Virus record (IMG/VR): IMGVR_UViG_3300042945_001115
Location: 1 to 34,954 of that record
Origin: a virus
Length of the DNA stretch: 34,954 nucleotides
Direction: 5' to 3' (one strand)
Numbering within the stretch: the first letter of the stretch is position 1; the number at the start of each line of letters is the position of its first letter. Under the pieces are notes generated by a model. The model did no database searches. It was not told where the DNA came from and worked only from the letters and a program-made list of their open reading frames with translations. The position numbers were made by a program, and so were the translations under genes. This document shows positions 29,187-34,954 of the stretch, in pieces.

Positions 29187-29681
29187 ATGCCTGTCTACGC
29201 AACCTATGCCGATCTTGAGACCTCGCTTGATGCACAGGTGATCGCGCAGCTGTGCAGCGATCAGGGGTCGCCCATGCCGGGTGCGAACCCGGTGACGGAC
29301 AATGCCCTAGAGCGCGCTTCGGGCATGGTCGCCGCCTATGCGCGGGTCGGGAACATCTACACGGACACCGACCTGACGGCCCTTGCAGCCGCGTCCGACC
29401 CCCTGCTGCGGTCGATCACCGTGGACTTGGCGGTGGAGTTCCTGTTCCAGCGGCGGGCCATGAAGCTGACGCCTGCCGTGGAGGCCCGCCTGACGCGCGC
29501 TTACGGGTTCCTTGAAGCCCTGCGGGACGGCAAGATGATCTTCGGCGCGCTGCAGAAGGCGGCGGACGCCGGGTTGCCGGAAGTTCGTGCCACCCCCCTG
29601 CAGACCTTTGCGTACTACAACGGCGTATCCACGAGCGGGTTCTTCCCGCCCCGCAAGCCGAACACGATGCCGGGGGGCTGA
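29187..29681 (+). CDS. Head-tail connector, Mu gp36-like (DUF1320)
   Basis: The 164-residue protein opens MPVYATYADLETSLDAQVIA, the DUF1320/gp36 start, followed by ALERASGMVAAYARVGNIYT, LRSITVDLAVEFLFQRRAMK and LTRAYGFLEALRDGKMIFG. It is a helical connector that binds the portal and closes the head. The ribosome site is AGGGAG before ATG 29187. It follows the UUCG hairpin and starts the connector/tail set. Confidence 0.82.
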   Translation: MPVYATYADLETSLDAQVIAQLCSDQGSPMPGANPVTDNALERASGMVAAYARVGNIYTDTDLTALAAASDPLLRSITVDLAVEFLFQRRAMKLTPAVEARLTRAYGFLEALRDGKMIFGALQKAADAGLPEVRATPLQTFAYYNGVSTSGFFPPRKPNTMPGG

Positions 29682-29683
29682 CC

Positions 29684-30367
29684 GTGAACTGGAACGCGCG
29701 GGTGGAGCGTGCGCTTCGTGACCCGCGAATCCGGGACGGCATTGCCAAGGCCATCGCGTCCTACGCGAAGCGGCACATTGCAAACTCCGTGGGGCGCGGC
29801 GAGAACGGGAGCGAAACGGCCCTTGCGCCCCTGAAGCCCTTGTCCGCACGGTTCTGGACGCGCAGGAAGCCGCCGCAAGGCGCGATCCCTCTTCAGACCC
29901 GGACGGTCAAGGTCATCAAGACGGTCAAGCGCAGGAACGGCCAGACCGTGACCAAGACGGTGGATGTCACGGAATACCTGATGGAAGGATCGTCTTACCG
30001 GGATGGCGGCAAGCCACTCCGGGACACGGGAAACCTGCAGCGCAGCCTGTCGGCCCGCGCGGCCCTTTCTGGCCCCAAGCGGGTGTCCGTGACGGTTTCC
30101 GGCGCGCTGTACGGCATCTTCCACGAGCTTGGCTTTGAGACATCCGGCCCGAACTTCATCCCGCTGACGCGAAAGGGCAAGCGCGAACACGCGACGGGTC
30201 GAAACCCGAACGCGGAAGGCTTGACGCGCGGCAAGGATTTCATCATGGCGTGGGGCGGCGTGACCGTCCCCAAGCGGCCATTCCTCGTTCCCACGGGGAA
30301 GGAATGGTCGGACATCGCCCGAACCATTAGAATGGGGCTTGCACGAGTCCTCAAAGGGAGAACCTGA
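29684..30367 (+). CDS. Tail completion protein, Mu gpG / HK97 gp10-like
   Basis: GTG 29684 gives 227 residues. GGKPLRDTGNLQRSLSARAA, VSVTVSGALYGIFHELGFET and VTVPKRPFLVPTGKEW form the signature of the gpG/virion-morphogenesis family. A basic insert with VKVIKTVKRRNGQTVTKTVD lies in the middle. The protein would act at the head-tail joint. Confidence 0.82.
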   Translation: MNWNARVERALRDPRIRDGIAKAIASYAKRHIANSVGRGENGSETALAPLKPLSARFWTRRKPPQGAIPLQTRTVKVIKTVKRRNGQTVTKTVDVTEYLMEGSSYRDGGKPLRDTGNLQRSLSARAALSGPKRVSVTVSGALYGIFHELGFETSGPNFIPLTRKGKREHATGRNPNAEGLTRGKDFIMAWGGVTVPKRPFLVPTGKEWSDIARTIRMGLARVLKGRT

Positions 30368-30856
30368 ATGCCATCCGCAATCTTCGTTTCCGGCCCGACA
30401 GAGATCCAAATCAACACGGGGTCGGGTTTCTCCGTGCTTGGCGAGAGCGACAACGACAACCTTCCGCAGATCACCTACACGGACAATATGCACGAGATCC
30501 GCACGGTTTCGTCCGGTCAGGCACCGGAGGAGATCGTCGTGCAGAACATCACCGCGACCCTGACTTGCACCCTCGTGAAGTGGGACAGCGCGATATACGC
30601 GGGCATGATCGCGGATCTTCGTGGTCAGGCGTACACGGCCACGGTCGGTCGCCTGCTCGTCAACGACGGCGGCGCGTTCGGCGTCAAGATCGTCCCCAAG
30701 ACGGCGGGCAAGACCGCGTACCAGTTCGACCGCTGCTACCTGATCGGGGACGCCACGGTGCTTTCGCAGTTCGGCAATGTCGAGCAGCGTCTTGCGCTGA
30801 CCTTCAAGGCGATCCCGAACCAGTCGAACATCCTCTCCACGACCTCCACCACATGA
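30368..30856 (+). CDS. Probable tail tube protein
   Basis: This 162-residue protein follows immediately after the tail completion gene and has a beta-barrel pattern: PTEIQINTGSGFSVLGESDN, TATLTCTLVKWDSAIYAGMI and NVEQRLALTFKAIPNQSN. Location before the frameshifted chaperone and size fit a siphovirus tail tube subunit. The ribosome site is AAAGGGAG. I rely on context more than on family signature. Confidence 0.68.
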   Translation: MPSAIFVSGPTEIQINTGSGFSVLGESDNDNLPQITYTDNMHEIRTVSSGQAPEEIVVQNITATLTCTLVKWDSAIYAGMIADLRGQAYTATVGRLLVNDGGAFGVKIVPKTAGKTAYQFDRCYLIGDATVLSQFGNVEQRLALTFKAIPNQSNILSTTSTT

Positions 30857-31107
30857 TTGACCTCAACGACCAGAACGACCCCCTGCTGTTCAAGGTGACG
30901 GTCCCGTCCGGTGACCTGATCGTCCAATGGACGGAAGTGATCGCCGCCCTTGCGCCGCAGGCGTCGGAAGCTCCCGGAGTCGGGGATGTGGCGGCTGCGA
31001 TCCGCAAGGTCGCCCGGACGCCGGATGTCGCGGCGAACGCCACGGACGAGATCCTGTTCGCCGTGTTCGCCCGCATCGGCAAGGCGGTCGAGCGCGCGGG
31101 AAACTGA
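30853..31107 (+). CDS. Tail assembly chaperone, short form (G-like)
   Basis: ATG 30853 overlaps the tail tube stop (ATGA). The 84-residue product (MIDLNDQNDPLLFKVTVPSG ... IGKAVERAGN) ends right after the slippery heptamer GGGAAAC. Short, acidic N-terminal chaperones of this kind precede the tape measure in most siphoviruses. They guide tube assembly around it. Confidence 0.75.
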   Translation: MIDLNDQNDPLLFKVTVPSGDLIVQWTEVIAALAPQASEAPGVGDVAAAIRKVARTPDVAANATDEILFAVFARIGKAVERAGN

Positions 31108-31361
31108 CAAGGGGGGCCGCCCTCTTCTTGGCGACCTATGGACGGCTCCCCTCGGAGTTTGATTCGGAGACAGCGATGGGACTCGCGCAGAACATCCCCG
31201 CAGTCGAAGCGCGTCAAACGCTGACGATGGCCCGAGCCATCGGGGTGTCGTTCGGTTCGCCGGAACTCGTTGAGCAGGTCGTGTTTCAGGCCACGGGGGA
31301 CGCGCAGATCGCGTTCCGCGCCCGCGTGCGGGCCATGCACGAGAAGGCGGCGCAGGGCTGA
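30853..31361 (+). CDS. Tail assembly chaperone, frameshifted long form (GT-like)
   Basis: The -1 shift at GGGAAAC joins the 84-residue short form to 85 residues in the next frame (LTRGAALFLATYGRLPSEFD ... EKAAQG), giving about 169 residues. C31104 is read in both frames. The downstream frame has no own start with a ribosome site near its beginning and is rich in charged helices (RQTLTMARAIGVSFGSPELV). Its stop overlaps the start of the next gene. In phage lambda the GT extension recruits tail tube subunits, while G binds the tape measure. Confidence 0.8.
31098..31126 (+). promoter_or_regulatory. -1 programmed frameshift site with downstream hairpin
   Basis: GGGAAAC (31098-31104) reads G-GGA-AAC in the zero frame and is followed at once by TGA 31105-31107. 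Slippage by -1 gives GGG-AAA and continues with CTG into the next frame. A hairpin (AAGGGGG/CCCTCTT, 31109-31126, 4-base loop, one G-U pair) starts four bases after the heptamer. Heptamer, stop and stem are the classic elements of the lambda G/GT type signal. Confidence 0.85.
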
Positions 31362-31822
31362 TGGCCGTGCAATCAAACGCAACCGTGTGGATCGCCCTCC
31401 GCGACGAGATCCGCGATTGGATGGTCACGAGCGGCTACGGCAATGCCGTGTACCTCTCCGAAGCACCGGGTGACGAGGTGCTGTCGCAGTACGCCGTGCA
31501 GATCATCCCGAGCGGCGATGCGGCAAAGCACCCCCGCAGCGGAGTGGGCCTTCTGGAATCGACTGTGCAGGTGGTCGTGTGGTGGCGCGGCCTGATGGAT
31601 TCCACGAACCGCGCCACGGAGCGCATCGCGGGAGACATCGGAATCGAGCAGTTCATCGACGGACTTCGGACGCTGCTGATCCAGAACGACCTCGGCGGCA
31701 TCCTGACGATCCCGATGATCTGGCAGTCCGGCGGTCAGGTCGAATCCGTCGAGGACGCGGTGGGATGGATGCGCGGGACGGAAACCTTCACCTGCTCCTT
31801 TGAGATCACTTGGGAGGTCTGA
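31361..31822 (+). CDS. Hypothetical tail protein, possibly tail terminator-like
   Basis: The 153-residue protein has an N-terminal helix (VWIALRDEIRDWMVTSGYGN) and alternating strands and helices (YAVQIIPSG; LLESTVQVVVWWRGLMDSTN; AGDIGIEQFIDGLRTLLIQN), an alpha/beta layout like that of tail terminators. In most phages that gene precedes the tail tube, whereas this one lies after the chaperone. The assignment is therefore weak. Its stop overlaps the tape measure start (TGATG). Confidence 0.5.
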   Translation: MAVQSNATVWIALRDEIRDWMVTSGYGNAVYLSEAPGDEVLSQYAVQIIPSGDAAKHPRSGVGLLESTVQVVVWWRGLMDSTNRATERIAGDIGIEQFIDGLRTLLIQNDLGGILTIPMIWQSGGQVESVEDAVGWMRGTETFTCSFEITWEV

Positions 31823-32673
31823 TGCAGGATCTCGGAACCATCCACATCGACATCGACGGCGGCGAGGGCGCGCCGATCCCCGCTGGCCGTCCGGGCGGCG
31901 GCAGTCCCGGCATTGCGACCCGCATGACGGACATGGCATCGTCGGCGCAGAACGCGATCAGGACGATCATGTCCGGCCCGTCCGGGTGGTCGGCGTCGAT
32001 CAAGTCGGCAACCTCCACGATGAGCAAGTCGTTCGGGACGGTGGGAACGATGATCGGAGTGGCGTCTGCCGCTCTCGGAGTGATGTCCACCGCCGTGATG
32101 GCCGTGGTCGGCGCGACCATCGCTGCCTACAACGCGCTGCGCAAGTTGCACTCGTTCGTGATGGACTTCGCCAACGAGCTGCGCGACTACAGCCCCGCGA
32201 TCCTCGCTGCGGAGGCGCAGAACGAGGTGGAGATGATGCTCTCCAAGCTGCGGATGGGCGGCGCATACGGTCCTGCCATCGCATCGCAGATCAGGCAGGC
32301 AGGCCGCATCGAACGCGCAGTCCTGCAGATTCAGGGATTCGCCGCCGCCATCGGTGCGCGCTTCCTTGCCCCGATCACGGAGAAGGTGGCCGACCTGCTT
32401 GAAGCGGTCATCTCCAACCGGAACAGCATCTTCGCGTTCGTGAACTCGGCCATCCAGCGCATCGCGGAGATCATGCGCGCGGCTTCCGGCGTGTTCATGT
32501 TCATTCCGGGCACGCAGATTCAGGCTGTCCTGATGCAGAAGATCGCTGAACTGCTCGGCGGCATCAGCATCGACATCGACGGGATTGAACGCAACACGCG
32601 CAAGGATGTGGACTTCTCGGAGGCCAACCGGATGTTCCTGAACGACCTTCGCCTGATGGGAGCGAGGATCTGA
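31822..32673 (+). CDS. Short tape measure protein
   Basis: The start ATG 31822 overlaps the previous stop. The 283-residue protein has a Ser/Ala/Gly-rich helical start, one long hydrophobic stretch at residues about 74-106 (GVASAALGVMSTAVMAVVGA) and helices typical of tape measures (LRDYSPAILAAEAQNEVEMM; RQAGRIERAVLQIQGFAAAI; LEAVISNRNSIFAFVNSAIQ). It is placed correctly after the chaperone. At about 0.15 nm per residue it predicts a tail of only about 40-45 nm, much shorter than for usual siphoviruses. Confidence 0.7.
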   Translation: MQDLGTIHIDIDGGEGAPIPAGRPGGGSPGIATRMTDMASSAQNAIRTIMSGPSGWSASIKSATSTMSKSFGTVGTMIGVASAALGVMSTAVMAVVGATIAAYNALRKLHSFVMDFANELRDYSPAILAAEAQNEVEMMLSKLRMGGAYGPAIASQIRQAGRIERAVLQIQGFAAAIGARFLAPITEKVADLLEAVISNRNSIFAFVNSAIQRIAEIMRAASGVFMFIPGTQIQAVLMQKIAELLGGISIDIDGIERNTRKDVDFSEANRMFLNDLRLMGARI

Positions 32674-32674
32674 A

Positions 32675-34510
32675 ATGCCTATCAGCAACGGGAACACTTG
32701 GCTGGAGTTCGACTACAACTCCGTGACCTACACCCTGCCGTATGTCAACGTCACGGGCTACGAGAGCAAGCCCGTGTTCGCGGAGGACGGCCACACCATG
32801 CAGCGGTACGAGGTGTCGCTGCAGGGAACGGCACTCGTTTCGGACGGCACCTCGACCTTCACCGACCTTGCGACTAAGTTCCGCAACGGCACGGGCACGG
32901 TCGAACGCTTCCGCCTGCGCGTGACCTCCAGCGGAGGGACGAGCGATGTCGTTGACATCAGTTTCCCGGACGCCATGCGCGGCCCGTACCTGTCGCTGAA
33001 TGTTTCTGAGATCAGCGGTCGGCGCGCGGCCATCGTGTCCTTCACCGCGTCCGGCAGCATTTCGCAGCAGGGCGCGAACGGCACCCTGAACCCCAACTAC
33101 CCCGTCCTGTCGCATCGGTGGACGAGCCGCGTGCAGCTCGACGCAAACGGCAACCCCACGCGGACGGTCACCGGGTCGGTGACGGTCGATCTTGGCGCGG
33201 GCGGGTCGAACACGACCGCCCCAAGCGATGGAACGACCGGGAGCATCAGCGGCAAGAAGCCGTGGGCAGACCTGTTCCGGCGGTCAATCCTCCCGGCCAT
33301 TGCTTCAATGCCGGGACTGTGGCGGCGTCAGTCGCAGACATTCGCGTACAACGACGCGGGCAACTCCATGATCTACGAGATCACGGACGAGCAGGTGCGG
33401 ACGGATCTGCCGGACGAAGCGTTCTCGGGCAACGCGGAGTTCACCTACGAGCGAACGCGGCAGAACGCAATGGCGCGTCTGGAGTTCAACTGCGATCTCG
33501 AAGGGCAGGTGAACGGCGATGTCCGAAACCTGATCTGGGCAGCGGTCGTGCTCGCGCAGACGCGCATCTCGTTCGTGAAGTCGCTCATCACGCGCCTCGT
33601 GGTCCGTGAATCGGAAATGCTGTCGAAGGCGAAGATCCGCCTTGAGATCGAAGCGCAGACCCCGGCGGTCGGGACGGACACCCCTTCCTCGTCGCAGATA
33701 TGCGTCCCGCTTGCGCAGCTCGTCGGCAAGTATTTCAGCGTCAGCCGTACCTGCGATTGGTACGCCGACCCGTTCGGGCCGCAGGGTCTTGGCATGGCGC
33801 AGATCCCGCATTGGAACGGGAACAGCACCACGGGCAAGCCGGACGGCATCAACAACCTCGCCGTGGCCGATGTCGTGGCGGTGCTCGTGGCGGATTGCCC
33901 CGCCGGGACGCCGACCACCTCGTTCCTCGGGGATGCCACGGACTTCACCGCCGCGAACGCGCAGATCGCTGTCGGGCCGTTCAACACGCAGACGGCGGAC
34001 TTTCAGGGCAACGACCAGATCGCCACGGTGGAGCGGTCGTTCACCACCACGGCGGTGGTGCAGAACGCTCGGATGCACCGCCTGCAGACGCTCTACACGC
34101 AAGGCGCGGACTTCGTGTTTCAGGCTGGCAAGGCGGCGGTCATCATCGAAGAGACCACGACCGTCAAGCGCGTCAACAACCCGCCGAACCGCGTGTTCCG
34201 CCCAATGCCTCCGGGCTGCATCCTGCTGTCGGACGAATGGCGCGTCAACCACGGCGAGGTGGACGCTGCGGGCAACCGCACATTCACGGGCGTCTATGTC
34301 CGCAAGTTGATGACCTACGACCTCGGCGGCGCGACCTATTACGGGTACTACACGCAGAGCAATCGCCGTCAATGGTGGAACACCACGGTCGCCGCCCCGC
34401 TCACGCTCGGCTTTGACCAGACCTCGCAGCAGACGGCGAACAATGTCCTCGCCGTCACGGGGTCGCAGTCGTACTCCACGGGCACCGCGCAGGATTTCGT
34501 CAGCACATGA
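32675..34510 (+). CDS. Large tail structural protein, 611 residues
   Basis: ATG 32675 follows the tape measure stop by one base. The protein is beta-rich with few motifs: MPISNGNTWLEFDYNSVTYT, RYEVSLQGTALVSDG, VERFRLRVTSSGGTSDVVDI and a long Thr/Asn-rich C-terminal half. Its position after the tape measure fits a distal tail or baseplate protein, replacing the usual Dit/Tal pair. Its stop overlaps the start of the next tail gene (ATGA). I recognise no family. Confidence 0.68.
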   Translation: MPISNGNTWLEFDYNSVTYTLPYVNVTGYESKPVFAEDGHTMQRYEVSLQGTALVSDGTSTFTDLATKFRNGTGTVERFRLRVTSSGGTSDVVDISFPDAMRGPYLSLNVSEISGRRAAIVSFTASGSISQQGANGTLNPNYPVLSHRWTSRVQLDANGNPTRTVTGSVTVDLGAGGSNTTAPSDGTTGSISGKKPWADLFRRSILPAIASMPGLWRRQSQTFAYNDAGNSMIYEITDEQVRTDLPDEAFSGNAEFTYERTRQNAMARLEFNCDLEGQVNGDVRNLIWAAVVLAQTRISFVKSLITRLVVRESEMLSKAKIRLEIEAQTPAVGTDTPSSSQICVPLAQLVGKYFSVSRTCDWYADPFGPQGLGMAQIPHWNGNSTTGKPDGINNLAVADVVAVLVADCPAGTPTTSFLGDATDFTAANAQIAVGPFNTQTADFQGNDQIATVERSFTTTAVVQNARMHRLQTLYTQGADFVFQAGKAAVIIEETTTVKRVNNPPNRVFRPMPPGCILLSDEWRVNHGEVDAAGNRTFTGVYVRKLMTYDLGGATYYGYYTQSNRRQWWNTTVAAPLTLGFDQTSQQTANNVLAVTGSQSYSTGTAQDFVST

Positions 34511-34954
34511 GCGTCACGGCGTACATCACCGCCGGGGCCACGACGATCCCTGTCCTGCTTCCCGACGAGGAGATGCGCGACACGGCTCGGCAGCTCGACC
34601 TCAAGGACTCGGACCTGTTCTGCGTGGATGTCCCGTGCGGCATGACGCGCCATGTCCGCGCCCGCGTCCTGATCGCATCGACGCAGGTGGCCGCGCTGTA
34701 CGCATCACCGACCGTAACCCTCGTGCTGCAGGAGGAGGCTGGGTCGAGCACGATCACCCTGTCATCCCTGTACGCGCGCCCGCAGCAGCCGTTCTTCTGG
34801 CGCGAGGCGGGCGGCGTGGTCATGGTTGATCTCGTGGATGAACGGTGGTATTGGAAGTTCACGAGCGCGATTCAGGTGACGGGAACGACGAGCACGCCGT
34901 TGGCACCGCTTCGGTCATCGGACGGCAGGTATCTCGTCAATACGGTGGGATCAC
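34507..34954 (+). CDS. Tail structural protein, N-terminal part (continues at base 1)
   Basis: ATG 34507 overlaps the previous stop. The frame is MSVTAYITAGATTIPVLLPD and continues open to the end of the window. The last 127 bases repeat bases 1-127 in the same frame, so the complete gene runs 34507-34827 then 1-1506 and encodes 608 residues. The N-terminus is beta-rich with paired acidic residues (DEEMRDTARQLDLKDSDLFC). The role is probably distal tail or baseplate, from context only. Confidence 0.75.
   Translation, partial: MSVTAYITAGATTIPVLLPDEEMRDTARQLDLKDSDLFCVDVPCGMTRHVRARVLIASTQVAALYASPTVTLVLQEEAGSSTITLSSLYARPQQPFFWREAGGVVMVDLVDERWYWKFTSAIQVTGTTSTPLAPLRSSDGRYLVNTVGS
34828..34954. repeat. 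Right copy of the 127-bp terminal overlap
   Basis: This is the exact copy of bases 1-127 at the right edge of the contig. It should be trimmed once when the genome is circularised. Confidence 0.95.

Noticed and set aside
30328-30333. TAGAAT as a promoter for the tail tube gene
   Set aside because: No -35 box is present at 16-18 bases upstream, and the operon is continuous here.
1-34954. CRISPR array, tRNA genes, insertion sequences and attachment sites
   Set aside because: I looked for regular repeat-spacer arrays, cloverleaf T-arm signatures, transposases and integrases on both strands and saw none.

Overview
The window is a complete tailed-phage (Caudoviricetes) genome of high G+C content from an unidentified bacterial host. 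Bases 1-127 are repeated exactly at 34828-34954, so the contig closes into a circle of 34,827 bp. The open reading frame that runs off the right end (from 34507) continues in frame at base 1 as one 608-residue tail protein. The head genes resemble the phage Mu set: gp29/DUF935 portal, gpF, protease with nested scaffold, gp36/DUF1320 and gpG. I see no transposase, integrase, tail sheath, DNA polymerase, primase or helicase. The tail module has a -1 frameshifted chaperone and a very short tape measure, which suggests a short non-contractile siphovirus-type tail and replication by host enzymes. No integration genes or clear lysogeny repressor are visible. The host cannot be named from the sequence.

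Layout. (1) 1-7325, rightward: end of a tail protein, a small beta-sandwich protein, a repeat- and glycine-rich fiber, a spanin-like pair of membrane proteins, tiny membrane proteins, a 705-residue protein with about 60 cysteines, and a protein ending in a zinc-ribbon-like cluster. (2) 11286-7391, leftward early operon: tightly overlapping small genes, a winged-helix protein, a possible CsrA-like protein, RusA, a RecT-like annealing protein with an SSB-like tail, and Gp157. It has two promoters and ends at a GC hairpin. (3) 11437-13250: a metallophosphoesterase and a small HExxH protein rightward, then a PD-(D/E)XK nuclease leftward. (4) 13251-14057: about 800 bp without a convincing gene, packed with hairpins and short repeats and containing its own promoter. 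(5) 14058-17840, rightward early operon: small proteins, a helix-turn-helix protein and a ParB-methyltransferase fusion. (6) 17842-29116: packaging and head genes, interrupted at 22442-26118 by accessory virion genes. (7) 29187-34954: connector and tail genes.

How it fits together. The three early promoters have a -35 like TTGaCG and about 16 bp spacing. Each is followed by a leader with a small hairpin whose loop is always GCGTT. Several genes that open a transcription unit have a TAnnnT box 6-7 bases before the start codon and little or no ribosome site, so they may be leaderless. Late genes are packed with TGATG or ATGA overlaps that imply translational coupling. Gene dosage in the late operon appears to be tuned by an internal scaffold start, a 17-bp UUCG hairpin after the capsid gene and a programmed frameshift. 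The tetranucleotide ACGT is strongly avoided across the genome, except in one putative fiber gene that looks like a recent arrival.
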